This document shows positions 35,288 to 43,914 of a stretch of DNA of 64,000 nt, piece after piece. A model generated the notes under the pieces. That model did no database searches, was not told the DNA's origin, and was given only the letters and a program-made list of their open reading frames with translations. Source of the DNA: Amycolatopsis jiangsuensis (GTDB lineage Bacteria; Actinomycetota; Actinomycetes; Mycobacteriales; Pseudonocardiaceae); NCBI RefSeq assembly GCF_014204865.1, contig NZ_JACHMG010000001.1:434001-498000 (forward strand), read 5' to 3'. The translations under genes and the position numbers were made by a program. Position 1 is the first letter of the stretch; each line of letters opens with the position of its first letter.

Positions 35288-35994
35288 GCCCGGTCTCCTT
35301 CGGCGGTCTCGTTCTCGTTTCCGGCATCGGCCTCGGTCGCCGAGCCGGCTTCGGGGGCGCTGAACCGCACCGGGTCCGGTTGCTCGGCCGCCCCGATCCG
35401 GGCCGGCGGCTGCGGCAGCGCCGTGAGCGGGGTGGTCGCGGCGAGCACGGCGACCGCGAATCCGCGTTCCGCGTGCGCCCGGGCCACGCCGGTCCACGTC
35501 GCGACCTCGCTGGTGTGCCGGTCCGGGGTGTCCAGGACCAGCACCCGGACCCCGGCCCGCTCGGCGGCGAGCTCGGTCAGCAGCCGGATGCGCAGCGCCG
35601 GCTCGAGGTTTTCGAACCGCGTCTCGGCGAATGGCGCCGCGTCGTGCGCGGACAGCCAGGCCTGCACGTCGGGTTTGCCGGCCGGCCGGTGCGCGAGCGC
35701 GAGCTCCTCGCCGGCGACCACCCGCAGGGTCAGCGCCTCGTCCGGTTCGCTGACCCCGGGCGCGTCCACCACGGCCACCAGGCTCCGCAGGTCACCGGCC
35801 GGGTCGGCGGTGACCGTGCCCGTGGTCGGACGCAGCCGCCCGGAAAGCGCGAGTGCCAGCGCGGTGATCCCGACCCCCGGCTCGCCGTGCACCACGGTGA
35901 GGCTGCCTTCCGCGACGCGGAGCGAGGTCGGGGGCAGCAAGGGACCGTGGGGCCCGTCGAGGGACACCCGGTCGGCGTGGACCTGCACGGCCAC
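35284..35994 (-). CDS. Degenerate ABC-type ATPase of the YhgE operon
   Basis: ABC nucleotide-binding-domain-like protein of 236 residues whose catalytic residues look lost. The Walker A position reads GEPGVGIT with Ile43 instead of the essential lysine, and Walker B reads VLVLDTPDRH with Thr156 replacing the catalytic glutamate. The signature region (LEPALRIRLLTELAAER) lacks LSGG. The tail of 30 residues is acidic. It probably binds the YhgE protein as a structural or regulatory partner rather than hydrolysing ATP (inference). The start may be GTG 35994 or GTG 35988; the latter has better spacing from GGGAG. Confidence 0.7.
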   Translation of the reverse strand: MAVQVHADRVSLDGPHGPLLPPTSLRVAEGSLTVVHGEPGVGITALALALSGRLRPTTGTVTADPAGDLRSLVAVVDAPGVSEPDEALTLRVVAGEELALAHRPAGKPDVQAWLSAHDAAPFAETRFENLEPALRIRLLTELAAERAGVRVLVLDTPDRHTSEVATWTGVARAHAERGFAVAVLAATTPLTALPQPPARIGAAEQPDPVRFSAPEAGSATEADAGNENETAEGDRA

Positions 35995-36002
35995 ACTCCC
36001 GT

Positions 36003-36030
36003 CTTTTGAACTGACCAGTCAGTTCAAAAG
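36003..36030. promoter_or_regulatory. 28-bp palindrome, TetR operator candidate
   Basis: Arms CTTTTGAACTGA and TCAGTTCAAAAG are perfectly complementary around a CCAG centre. The site is immediately upstream of the leftward operon that ends in a TetR gene, in the promoter position. The core GAACTGAC-N2-GTCAGTTC is of the type bound by TetR/AcrR regulators. Confidence 0.75.
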
Positions 36031-36090
36031 CTAGCGCGGTCTCCGGTGGCCGGGCAACCCGAGCCGTGCCACGTCACACCACCAGGTGAG

Positions 36091-36987
36091 TCAGCGCAGG
36101 GCGGACGCCGGGTGCGCCTCCCAGGACGTCCACAGTGGACGATAGCCCTGCCGGTGCCAGAACACCGAGGAGAGCGGGTTGAGCGGGTTGTAGTAGAGGT
36201 ACGTGCCGACGACGTCCTGCTCGTGCAGTTCGCGGTGAGCGCGAGCCATCAGCGCCCGGCCGACACCGGTACCGCAGTGCGCGGGCGCGGTGACCACGTT
36301 GTTGACATAACCCCACCGGCCCGGCGGCAGCAGTTCGCCGGCCTGGTTTCCCAGTGCGGATTCGATCCAGCCGCACTGCGCGAGCCCGGTCACCTCGCCA
36401 TCTCGCTCGGCCAGCCAGGTGGTGGGCTCGTCGAGAGCCCGGCGCAGCGCGGGACGCAGGAGTTCGGCGGTCTGGTCGCGGCGGCGGTGCGCCACGAGGC
36501 CGGTGTAGTCGAAGGTGGTGGTGCACAGGTCCAGCACGGTGCCGAAGTCCTCCGGTCCCGCACATCGGATGTCCGGGCCGCCCGTGACGGGCGCGGGTGG
36601 CGCCTGTCCGGTGCGCACGGCGAGAGCGGCCAGCGGGACCAGACCGTGGTCGAGGAACGCGCGGATCGCCTCGGCGTCCCGGCTCGGCCAGTTGACCACG
36701 CACGCCGAGTCGGGCTCGGCCGGTTCGGTGTCCATTCGGGACCGGAACGCACCGAGCAGCGCGTCGAACCCTTCGGTGCCGGAAGTCGCGGGATCGGGGA
36801 ACAGCTGCCACACCTGTGCGGCCGACCAGAGCAACGCGGCGTCGCCCGCCTCGTGCCGATACCGTTGCAGGACACCGGAAACTCGGGACCCAGTGGCCGT
36901 CACGGCCACGATCGCCTCCCCTTCGGCCTCCGGCGGAGGTGGCGGCAGAAGCGGGTCCAGCGCGGCGAAGCGCTCGGTGTGGCTCAC
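36091..36987 (-). CDS. GNAT-family N-acetyltransferase
   Basis: Acyl-CoA-dependent acetyltransferase of 298 residues, with an N-terminal region of about 140 residues and a C-terminal GNAT domain. The acetyl-CoA loop is visible at VVTAPAHCGTGVGRALMARA (motif A, Q/RxxGxG/A-like), followed by YLYYNPLNPLSSVFWHRQGY, the usual end of the fold. The N-terminal half may be a degenerate second GNAT repeat. The substrate is unknown. It converges on nothing and is followed on the same strand by a TetR operon; its start is 18 bp from the methyltransferase stop. Confidence 0.8.
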   Translation of the reverse strand: MSHTERFAALDPLLPPPPPEAEGEAIVAVTATGSRVSGVLQRYRHEAGDAALLWSAAQVWQLFPDPATSGTEGFDALLGAFRSRMDTEPAEPDSACVVNWPSRDAEAIRAFLDHGLVPLAALAVRTGQAPPAPVTGGPDIRCAGPEDFGTVLDLCTTTFDYTGLVAHRRRDQTAELLRPALRRALDEPTTWLAERDGEVTGLAQCGWIESALGNQAGELLPPGRWGYVNNVVTAPAHCGTGVGRALMARAHRELHEQDVVGTYLYYNPLNPLSSVFWHRQGYRPLWTSWEAHPASALR

Positions 36988-37005
36988 CCGGCGCAGCGTA
37001 ACCGT

Positions 37006-37857
37006 TCAGCCGCGGCGGGTGCGAAAGATCGCCGTACCGGGGAAAAGCCTGCCGCGCAGCGGGCTCCACTGGCCCCACGTACGGGTGTGCCCGGCCGGCC
37101 ACTCGGGCTCCAGCAGGTCCTCGAGGGCGAAACCGGTGGCGGCGAGCGCGCGCACGTAGTCGCCGACAGTGCGGTGGTACTCGACGTAGGTGGCCGCACC
37201 GCCGTCGTCGACCTCCACGTACGGCGTGCGGTCGAAGTACGGCTGGGTGACGGTCAGCCCCTGCGGGCCGGGGTCGTCCGGGAAGATCCAACGCATCGGG
37301 TGAGTCACCGAGAAGACCCACGGCGTGCCCGGCCGCAGTACCCGACGCACCTCCGCGAACACCGTCTCCAGCGAAGGCACGAAAGGCAGCGCGCCGAACG
37401 CCGAGCACGCTACGTCGAAACTGCTGTCGGAGAACGGCAGCCGCTCGGCGTTGGCCTGCACGAGGGGGACGCTCACGCCAGTGCGGTCGTTGCCCGCGCG
37501 AGCGTGCCGCAGCATGCCCGCGGACAAGTCGGTGCCCACTGCGTCCGCGCCCGCCGCGGCGAGCCACCGCGAGCACGCGGCCTGCCCGCAGCCGACCTCG
37601 AGCACGCGGCGGCCGCGTACGTCGCCGAGCAACCGGGCGTCCTCTTCACACACGCCCTCGGGGCACCAGACGAAGTCTGCGTCGCCGAGGAACTCGCCGT
37701 GCGTCGCGTGGTAGTCATCGGCGTCCGTGTCCCACCACGCGAGGTTCGCCGATTCGGCTTCCGCGCCGCCGACGTCCCGGTGCGCGACACCGGTCGTGCC
37801 GAGCCGTTGCTCGGTGCTCGCCGTCGCGTCCGCGGAAGAGGCTGCGGGTTCGGGCAT
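37006..37857 (-). CDS. Class I SAM-dependent methyltransferase
   Basis: Methyltransferase of 283 residues (UbiE/SmtA-like). The SAM-binding motif I is RRVLEVGCGQAACSRWLAA, motif II/post-I is GTDLSAGMLRHAR, and motif III region is FDVACSAFGALPFV. The ATG at 37857 is preferred since AGGAG lies five bases upstream. The substrate is not evident; close relatives are annotated simply as methyltransferases in actinobacteria. It lies upstream of the GNAT gene on the same strand with 18 bp between, so the two are probably co-transcribed. Confidence 0.85.
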   Translation of the reverse strand: MPEPAASSADATASTEQRLGTTGVAHRDVGGAEAESANLAWWDTDADDYHATHGEFLGDADFVWCPEGVCEEDARLLGDVRGRRVLEVGCGQAACSRWLAAAGADAVGTDLSAGMLRHARAGNDRTGVSVPLVQANAERLPFSDSSFDVACSAFGALPFVPSLETVFAEVRRVLRPGTPWVFSVTHPMRWIFPDDPGPQGLTVTQPYFDRTPYVEVDDGGAATYVEYHRTVGDYVRALAATGFALEDLLEPEWPAGHTRTWGQWSPLRGRLFPGTAIFRTRRG

Positions 37858-38260
37858 CACGGCTCCTCGTGGCTGGTGCGTGGGCTGGGTGCGGGGGGCT
37901 GGTGCGGGCTGGGCGCGGGACGAAGATCGGCTCGTCAGCGCGGCTTTCGGGGGAATGTCCCCGGCGGCCGGGGCGTTGCCCGCAGCGTAGCGGGAGCCGA
38001 TGGCGACCCTGATTGTGTCCGGTACCGGAGCCCGCGTACGATAAGTGTCAGCGCAGTGGGTCCGCGCTGCCCGGGTCTCTACCAGCCGGGGCCGCGCACC
38101 GTCAGCGGGTCATACCGCGGTCGTTCACTGGTGGAACGTTTGCTCGCCGGACGTTTGATGCAGGGTCGCCGTATGCCTCGTCGTCGGACGCCCGCGGCGT
38201 GCTGCACCTGGTAGCCGACCGACCACCTACGATACCCATCCACCGGAGCAACCCGCACTC
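37858..38260. other. Promoter and leader region of rpsA
   Basis: No gene is seen in 403 bp. It contains G/T-rich sequence near the methyltransferase start, a 12-bp palindrome TCCGGTACCGGA near 38018, and promoter-like elements for rpsA. The mRNA leader would be about 210 bases from the stronger promoter. Confidence 0.5.
38013..38042 (+). promoter_or_regulatory. Candidate rpsA promoter
   Basis: TTGTGT at 38013-38018 and TACGAT at 38037-38042 are separated by 18 bp, a good match to a housekeeping sigma-70-type promoter. A second TACGAT at 38228-38233 could drive a shorter transcript. Confidence 0.45.
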
Positions 38261-39751
38261 ATGACCACCGACACCGCCACCGCCCCGACCGCCCCCGCCG
38301 GGCCCCAGCAGGTCGCCATCAACGACATCGGGTCGGAGGAAGACTTCCTCGCGGCGATCGACAAGACGATCAAGTACTTCAACGATGGCGACATCGTCGA
38401 GGGCACGATCGTCAAGGTCGACCGCGACGAGGTCCTGCTCGACATCGGCTACAAGACCGAGGGTGTCATCCCCTCGCGTGAGCTCTCCATCAAGCACGAT
38501 GTCGACCCGGCCGAGGTTGTCACCGTAGGCGATGAGGTCGAGGCCCTGGTCCTCCAGAAGGAGGACAAGGAAGGCCGCCTGATCCTGTCCAAGAAGCGCG
38601 CCCAGTACGAGCGCGCCTGGGGCACGATCGAGGAGCTCAAGGAGAAGGACGAGCCCGTCAAGGGCACCGTCATCGAGGTCGTCAAGGGCGGCCTCATCCT
38701 GGACATCGGCCTGCGCGGCTTCCTGCCCGCGTCGCTGGTCGAGATGCGCCGCGTGCGCGACCTGCAGCCGTACGTGGGCCGCGAGCTCGAGGCGAAGATC
38801 ATCGAGCTGGACAAGAACCGCAACAACGTGGTCCTGTCCCGCCGCGCCTACCTGGAGCAGACCCAGTCCGAGGTGCGCAGCGAGTTCCTCAACGCGCTCG
38901 CCAAGGGCCAGGTCCGCAAGGGCGTCGTGTCGTCCATCGTCAACTTCGGTGCCTTCGTGGACCTCGGTGGCGTCGACGGCCTGGTGCACGTCTCGGAGCT
39001 GTCCTGGAAGCACATCGACCACCCGTCCGAGGTCGTCGAGGTCGGCCAGGAGGTCACGGTCGAGGTCCTGGACGTCGACATGGACCGTGAGCGTGTCTCG
39101 CTGTCGCTGAAGGCGACCCAGGAAGACCCGTGGCGCCAGTTCGCCCGTACCCACGCGATCGGCCAGATCGTGCCGGGCAAGGTCACCAAGCTCGTCCCGT
39201 TCGGTGCGTTCGTGCGCGTCGAGGAGGGCATCGAGGGCCTGGTGCACATCTCCGAGCTGGCCGAGCGCCACGTGGAGATCCCGGAGCAGGTCGTCCAGGT
39301 CAACGGCGACGTCATGGTCAAGGTCATCGACATCGACCTCGAGCGCCGCCGCATCTCGCTGTCGCTGAAGCAGGCGAACGAGGGCGTCACGCCGGAGACC
39401 GAGTTCGACCCCACCCAATACGGGATGGCCGCCGAGTACGACAACGAGGGGAACTACATCTACCCCGAGGGCTTCGACCCGGACACCCAGGAGTGGCAGG
39501 AAGGCTTCGACAAGCAGCGCGAGGAGTGGGAGCGCGGCTACGCCGAGGCCCACACCCGCTACGAGGCCCACATGGCCCAGGTCAAGAAGGCCGCCGAGGC
39601 CGACGCCGAAGCCGCCGCGGACGCCGCGACCGGCATCGAGGGCGGCGACCAGAGCTACACCTCGGCCCCGGTCGAGGCGAAGAGCGGCGGCACGCTCGCC
39701 AGCGACGAGCAGCTCGCGGCCCTGCGCGAGAAGCTCTCCGGCGGTGCGTGA
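38261..39751 (+). CDS. rpsA: 30S ribosomal protein S1
   Basis: Ribosomal protein S1, 496 residues, which unfolds mRNA and helps initiation on structured or leadered messages. Four S1 RNA-binding domains are seen (about 42-112, 130-195, 215-285, 300-372), for example GDIVEGTIVKVDRDEVLLDI and KGVVSSIVNFGAFVDLGGVD. A long acidic Ala/Glu-rich C-terminal tail (after 385; WERGYAEAHTRYEAHMAQVK) is typical of actinobacteria. In mycobacteria this protein is linked to tmRNA function and pyrazinamide susceptibility. A GGAG site precedes the ATG at 38261. Confidence 0.96.
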   Translation: MTTDTATAPTAPAGPQQVAINDIGSEEDFLAAIDKTIKYFNDGDIVEGTIVKVDRDEVLLDIGYKTEGVIPSRELSIKHDVDPAEVVTVGDEVEALVLQKEDKEGRLILSKKRAQYERAWGTIEELKEKDEPVKGTVIEVVKGGLILDIGLRGFLPASLVEMRRVRDLQPYVGRELEAKIIELDKNRNNVVLSRRAYLEQTQSEVRSEFLNALAKGQVRKGVVSSIVNFGAFVDLGGVDGLVHVSELSWKHIDHPSEVVEVGQEVTVEVLDVDMDRERVSLSLKATQEDPWRQFARTHAIGQIVPGKVTKLVPFGAFVRVEEGIEGLVHISELAERHVEIPEQVVQVNGDVMVKVIDIDLERRRISLSLKQANEGVTPETEFDPTQYGMAAEYDNEGNYIYPEGFDPDTQEWQEGFDKQREEWERGYAEAHTRYEAHMAQVKKAAEADAEAAADAATGIEGGDQSYTSAPVEAKSGGTLASDEQLAALREKLSGGA

Positions 39752-39777
39752 GCCCGCTCGGTAGCACCTGATCCACC

Positions 39778-39810
39778 CGCGGCCCCGGTCCTTTTCGGAC
39801 CGGGGCCGCG
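39778..39810 (+). terminator. Strong hairpin terminator after rpsA
   Basis: Perfect 14-bp stem CGCGGCCCCGGTCC/GGACCGGGGCCGCG closed by the loop TTTTC, 26 bp after the rpsA stop. Confidence 0.85.
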
Positions 39811-40519
39811 GCCGTGTGCGGGGTGCGGCCGGGGTGGGCAGTGTCTGGTGTGGCCGTGTCCGGGGTGGCTGTGTGGGCCGCAGCCGGGGTGTCCCGGCAG
39901 GCCGTGCACCGGGAGGTCGTGTCTGCAGTGGATGAGGGGTGGCCGTGTGTGGGCCGCAGCCGGGTAGGCCGGGTGTCCCGGGAGGCCGTGCCGCGGGAAG
40001 CCGTGTCTGCAGTGGACTGGATGGGGGGTGGCGGTGTGTGGCGTGGGCCCTCTCCGGGGTGGTCGCGCCTGGCGTGGCCGTGTCCGGGGTGGCCGTGCGT
40101 GCAGTGGGCGGGATGCGGTGTGGGCCGGACACGGAAGTGGGCCGGGTGCGAGGCGGTCCAGATTGCGGACCGGACCTGGCGTGGGCGGGCGGCGGTGCTG
40201 GTCTTGGGCTGGTGTCATCCGGTGTGGGCGGCCGGTTGTGCTGGTCGTCGTCCGTGCGGGATGGTCGCTGATGCTGGTCGTCGTCCGGTTTGACGTAGGC
40301 GGCGGTGCTGGTTGTGGTCTCCCGCCGGGTGCTCTCGCGTCGGGGGCAGCAAAGGACCCGGTGCGGTGCACGGAGGTTTGTTGCGCCATACGGGTCCCGG
40401 TGCGCTGATGCGGTAGCCGCCCCGTGCGCCCTGCTCCGTGATCGTGACCGTGACCCACGCTGGTCCTGCGGGGACGCCGTCCGTGGGGTCGGCGGGTCCG
40501 GGTGTGGCTGGTGCGCCGG
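39811..40519. repeat. G/T-rich interval with diverged tandem repeat
   Basis: No credible gene is seen in about 700 bp. A unit beginning TGGGCCGCAGCC occurs at 39874 and again at 39950, each followed by CCGGGAGG-like and GTGTCTGCAGTGGA segments (39919 and 40003). Shorter echoes (GTGTCCGGGGTGG) recur to about 40110. The open frames here are biased, Val/Trp/Gly-rich translations of the repeats and are rejected as genes. Confidence 0.5.
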
Positions 40520-41152
40520 TCAGGCGCGCAGGCCCAGGCCGGTGATCATCGCCAGGACGCCGCGGCGGTACATCTGGGTGTGGGCTTCCGCCGTGGGGTC
40601 GAGGAACCAGTCGTCGATGTGGGTTTGGGAGCGGATGGTCAGTTCCACGCTCACGAGGCCGTGCATCGCCGTCCACAGCAGGTAGCCGGAGTCGCGGGCG
40701 AGCGTTTCCGGGGGGCAGATCCGGTCGACCTTCGCGACGAACTCCGCGAACGTCGTGCGCACCACGGCCGAGCGCAGTGCCGGGTCCGGATCGTAGTCGT
40801 GGATCGAGCGTTCGAACATCAGCGCGTAGCGGGCGGGGCTCGCCAGGGCGAAACGGCGGTAGGCGAGGGCGACCTCGAGCAGATCGGTGACCCCGTCCTC
40901 GGTGTCCGGCGGTGTCGCCCGCAGTTCCTCGCGCATCAGGTCGAACGCGCGCTCGTAGAGCGCGTCGAGCAGCCCGACGCGGCCGCCGAACCGGGTGTAG
41001 ACGGTGATGGTCGACGCCCCTGCCCGCTCGGCCACCCCGCGGACGGTCAGCCCGGCGACGCCGCGGTCGGTGAGGACCGCCAGCGCCGCGTCGAGGAACC
41101 GCCGCCGGTTCTGCTGCTCGGCCGGCTGTGTCGAAAGGTGCCGGGTGGCCAC
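40520..41152 (-). CDS. TetR-family transcriptional regulator
   Basis: Regulator of 210 residues with the [23 protein letters not shown] then [19 protein letters not shown]. The C-terminal domain resembles the WHG/TetR_C_13-type fold. The GTG at 41152 is preferred, being just before the conserved N-terminus; the frame extends far upstream without a gene-like pattern. It is divergent from the OsmC-like gene starting 178 bp away. Repression of that gene is possible. Confidence 0.85.
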   Translation of the reverse strand: MATRHLSTQPAEQQNRRRFLDAALAVLTDRGVAGLTVRGVAERAGASTITVYTRFGGRVGLLDALYERAFDLMREELRATPPDTEDGVTDLLEVALAYRRFALASPARYALMFERSIHDYDPDPALRSAVVRTTFAEFVAKVDRICPPETLARDSGYLLWTAMHGLVSVELTIRSQTHIDDWFLDPTAEAHTQMYRRGVLAMITGLGLRA

Positions 41153-41329
41153 GCTTTCCACCCCCTTGTACCCGTGCCGCGCGGGAAGAGCCTCCGCGTC
41201 TCGCTGCAGAAGATACGATATCCGCGGCGTCTTGGGAATGTCGCCCGGCGCCCGGATCGCGCCGCCCGGGCCCGCCACCGTCCACACGCGACGCCGGGAT
41301 CGCGTCACCGAGCCGGAGGAACCCCCGCC

Positions 41330-41770
41330 ATGACCCAACCGGAGCCCGGCACCGTCGTCGTCACCGATGCCGGCAGCGGCCGCTACACGCAGCGCGTCAG
41401 TACCGCGGCGCACGAACTGCTGGCCGACGAGCCCACCTCGGTCGGCGGGGACGACGCCGGTCCCACACCGTACGACCTGCTGCTCGCGTCGCTGGGTACG
41501 TGCACCGCGATGACCGTGCGGATGTACGCCGACCGCAAGGGGATCCCGCTGGTCCGCACCGAGGTACGGCTGCGCCACGACCGGATCCACGCCCGGGACT
41601 GCGAACACTGCGAAACCGAGAACGGCATGCTCAGCCGGATCACCCGGAAAATCACCTTCGAGGGCGACTTGGACGACGGGCAGCGCACGAAACTGCTCGA
41701 GATCGCCGACAAGTGCCCCGTCCACCGCACCCTGAGCCACGAAATCGTGATCGAGACCGAACCGGCCTGA
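41330..41770 (+). CDS. OsmC/Ohr-family thiol peroxidase
   Basis: Cytoplasmic peroxidase-like protein of 146 residues that would reduce organic hydroperoxides. The two conserved redox cysteines are Cys58 in [14 protein letters not shown] and Cys129 in [10 protein letters not shown]. An additional CEHC pair (91-94) in a loop is common in the YhfA/OsmC branch. The ATG at 41330 follows GGAGGA. It is divergent from a TetR gene. Confidence 0.88.
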   Translation: MTQPEPGTVVVTDAGSGRYTQRVSTAAHELLADEPTSVGGDDAGPTPYDLLLASLGTCTAMTVRMYADRKGIPLVRTEVRLRHDRIHARDCEHCETENGMLSRITRKITFEGDLDDGQRTKLLEIADKCPVHRTLSHEIVIETEPA

Positions 41771-41811
41771 CCGGGGCGCCCGGGGAACGGACCCGCCCCC
41801 GCGGTCAGGGG

Positions 41812-42176
41812 GTGGAGACGGGAGATACCCGGGTGGGTTTCGCGCGCCGGTGGCCAGGCGACCAGCTGACCCGGTGCTCAGGAAGTGGAGACGGCAGATA
41901 CCCGGGTGGGTTTCGCGCGCCGGTGGCCAGGCGGCCAGCTGACCCGGTGCTCAGGAAGTGGAGACGGCAGATACCCGGGTGGGTTTCGCGCGCCGGTGGC
42001 CAGGCGACCAGCTGACCCGGTGCTCAGGGTTGGAGGCGGCCGGTACCCGGCTGGGTTTCGCAGGTCGGTAGTGAGACGGCCAGCCGGCCCGGTGCTCAGG
42101 AAGTGGAGACGGCAGGTGCACGGGTCGGCTACGCGGGCCAGGCGATCAGCTGATCCGGTGCTCAGGGCGTCGAGAC
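41812..42176. repeat. 73-bp tandem repeat array behind a small gene
   Basis: Five units start at about 41812, 41885, 41958, 42030 and 42103 (period 73, one step of 72), with a partial sixth copy at about 42170. The first three are almost identical; units 4 and 5 are diverged. Each contains GTGGAGACGG then CCCGGGTGGGTTTCGCG, CCAGCTGACCCGGTGCTCAG. The partial sixth unit is the 3' end of the 71-residue gene on the minus strand. The array thus repeats that gene's stop region plus downstream DNA. There is no repeat/spacer alternation, so it is not a CRISPR array. Confidence 0.85.
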
Positions 42177-42377
42177 GGCCGGAACCCAGGTGCGTTCGCG
42201 GGCCGCGGCGAGGGCGCGGCGGCGGAGGCCGGCCAGGCTGTGCTGGGCGGGGACCAGCAGGGCGCTCAACCACGTGCGCCGGTACTCCGCGAGTGCGTCG
42301 GCGACCTGGCGGTAGGCAACGCAGTGCACTAGTCCGGGCGTGCCGAGCCGGTGCTTCCCGACGTGCTTGTCCGCCAT
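42162..42377 (-). CDS. Small hypothetical protein (71 residues)
   Basis: Starts at ATG 42377, six bases after GGAGGAACGG. The product begins [19 protein letters not shown] and continues as a helical, Arg/Ala-rich segment ([20 protein letters not shown]). It ends at the sequence that is repeated downstream. No family was recognised. It is divergent from coaE (216 bp between starts). Confidence 0.6.
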   Translation of the reverse strand: MADKHVGKHRLGTPGLVHCVAYRQVADALAEYRRTWLSALLVPAQHSLAGLRRRALAAARERTWVPAVSTP

Positions 42378-42580
42378 CCGTTCCTCCGTGTGGGCGACGT
42401 TTTCGCAGCGCACGCTACGCATCCGCGACCCGAAAACGGCGGAACCACGCGGCGTGTCACCCATATCAGTCGGACAACGCGACGGAATGTGCTTGCGTTT
42501 GCGTTGTGGGTGTGCGATTACCCGTGCTGGTGCACGTGCACAGCCTCGTCGTCCCCTGAGCGGGTGACGAGCCCGCTGGT

Positions 42581-42586
42581 TAGGGT
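42581..42586 (+). promoter_or_regulatory. Candidate -10 element of a leaderless coaE transcript
   Basis: TAGGGT ends seven bases before the coaE ATG, and no ribosome binding site is present. The geometry matches leaderless actinobacterial transcripts. Confidence 0.4.
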
Positions 42587-42593
42587 GTGGCTC

Positions 42594-43778
42594 ATGTTGC
42601 GAGTGGGCCTGACGGGTGGAATCGGTTCGGGGAAGTCGACGGTGGCGAACCGGCTGGCCGAGCACGGCGCCGTGGTGGTGGACTCCGACCGGATCGCCCG
42701 CGAGGTCGTCGAACCGGGCACCCCGGGGCTCGCCGCGCTCACCGCAGCCTTCGGGCCGGACGTGCTCGCCGCGGACGGGTCGCTCGACCGGGCTGCGCTG
42801 GCCGCCCGCGCGTTCGCCGACGAGGAGTCGCGCCGACGGCTGAACGGCATCCTGCACCCGCTGATCGGGCAGCGCACCGGCGAGCTGATGGCCGCGGCCG
42901 CGGAGGACGCGGTGCTCGTGCACGACGTTCCGCTGCTGGTGGAGAACGACCTCGCCCCGGCGTATCACCTGGTGGTGGTCGTGGACGCGCCGGTCGAGGT
43001 CCGCGTCCGCCGGCTGATCGAGGTGCGCGGCATGACCGAGGACGACGCCCGGGCGCGGATCCGCTCGCAGGCGGCCGAGGAACAGCGCCGCGCGGTGGCC
43101 GACGTCTGGCTCGACAACGGTGGTCCGCGTGACGTCGTGCTCGCCGAGGTGGACGCGCTGTGGGCGGACCGGCTCGTGCCGTATGAGGCGAACCTGCGGC
43201 TGCGCAAGCCCCGGCCCCCTGCCTCGCCGGTGCTTTCCGCCTACGATCCGACCTGGCCGCTGCAGGCCGAACGCCGGCTCGCGCGGCTGCGTCAGATCGC
43301 CGGGTCGCGCCTGGTGCGCGCCGACCACATCGGCTCCACGGCAGTGCCCGGGCTGCCCGCGAAGGACATCCTCGATCTCCAGCTCACCGTGTCCACTGTG
43401 GACGATGCAGACGAACTCGCGGAAGTGCTGGCGGACGCCGGATTCCCCCGGAGGGAGGGGGAGTGGGTCGACGATCCGCAGAGCGGCGGCACGCCGTGGC
43501 CGAAGCGGCTGCACATGAGCGCCGACCCGAAGCGAGCGGTGAACCTGCACGTCCGCTCCACCGAAACGCCGGCGTGGCGGCTGGCGCTGTTGTTCCGCGA
43601 CTGGATCCGCGCGCACCCCGAAGAGCGCGAGCAGTACGCCGCGGTGAAGCAGCAGCTCGCTCGCGAACACGCTGCGGACGGCACAGTCGAGCACTACGCC
43701 GAGGCGAAGCAGGGCTGGGTCAACGAGGCCTTCGTGCGGGCCGAATCGTGGGCGGCGAACAGCTCCTGGCAACCGTGA
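42594..43778 (+). CDS. coaE: Dephospho-CoA kinase fused to GrpB/UPF0157 domain
   Basis: Bifunctional-looking protein of 394 residues. The N-terminal part (1-200) is dephospho-CoA kinase, catalysing the last step of CoA synthesis: Walker [12 protein letters not shown], then [12 protein letters not shown] and the lid region around [12 protein letters not shown]. The C-terminal part (about 215-390) is a GrpB/UPF0157 domain related to nucleotidyltransferases ([40 protein letters not shown]). The same fusion is known in actinobacteria including M. tuberculosis. The role of the GrpB part is unresolved. The coaE position between rpsA and uvrB is conserved. Confidence 0.94.
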   Translation: MLRVGLTGGIGSGKSTVANRLAEHGAVVVDSDRIAREVVEPGTPGLAALTAAFGPDVLAADGSLDRAALAARAFADEESRRRLNGILHPLIGQRTGELMAAAAEDAVLVHDVPLLVENDLAPAYHLVVVVDAPVEVRVRRLIEVRGMTEDDARARIRSQAAEEQRRAVADVWLDNGGPRDVVLAEVDALWADRLVPYEANLRLRKPRPPASPVLSAYDPTWPLQAERRLARLRQIAGSRLVRADHIGSTAVPGLPAKDILDLQLTVSTVDDADELAEVLADAGFPRREGEWVDDPQSGGTPWPKRLHMSADPKRAVNLHVRSTETPAWRLALLFRDWIRAHPEEREQYAAVKQQLAREHAADGTVEHYAEAKQGWVNEAFVRAESWAANSSWQP

Positions 43779-43815
43779 CCCGGAAAAACCGGGTGCGGCC
43801 GTCCGCAAGCACCGT

Positions 43816-43821
43816 TACCGT
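43816..43821 (+). promoter_or_regulatory. Candidate -10 of the Thr leader transcript
   Basis: TACCGT ends seven bases before the ATG of the leader peptide, so the transcript would be leaderless and the leader peptide translated from its first bases. Confidence 0.45.
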
Positions 43822-43828
43822 CGACGGC

Positions 43829-43879
43829 ATGCAGCGCGCCGCGAACACGACCACGCCGGATCCCGTCCCGGCGCGCTGA
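43829..43879 (+). CDS. Threonine-rich leader peptide (attenuator) of thrS-like gene
   Basis: A 16-codon ORF (MQRAANTTTPDPVPAR) with three consecutive threonine codons, ACG ACC ACG, at 43847-43855. It ends 14 bases before a GC-rich hairpin and 84 bases before the start of a threonyl-tRNA synthetase. This is the classic layout of ribosome-mediated attenuation: scarce charged tRNA-Thr would stall the ribosome at the Thr run and prevent terminator formation. The layout is seen directly; the mechanism is inferred. Confidence 0.65.
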   Translation: MQRAANTTTPDPVPAR

Positions 43880-43892
43880 CCACTGACACCGA

Positions 43893-43914
43893 GCCCGGGG
43901 CGAGTACCCCGGGC
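43893..43914 (+). terminator. Attenuator hairpin upstream of thrS-like gene
   Basis: Perfect 8-bp stem GCCCGGGG (43893-43900) and CCCCGGGC (43907-43914) with loop CGAGTA. An alternative pairing GGGCGA/TCGCCC (43898-43903 with 43916-43921) would exclude it. It sits between the Thr-rich leader ORF and the synthetase gene. Confidence 0.6.

Noticed and set aside
39814..40408. Val/Trp/Gly-rich open frames on the plus strand
   Set aside because: They are translations of G/T-rich tandem repeats, without a ribosome binding site or any family pattern.
41812..42176. Possible CRISPR array
   Set aside because: The whole 73-bp unit is repeated; there are no constant short repeats with unique spacers and no cas genes nearby.
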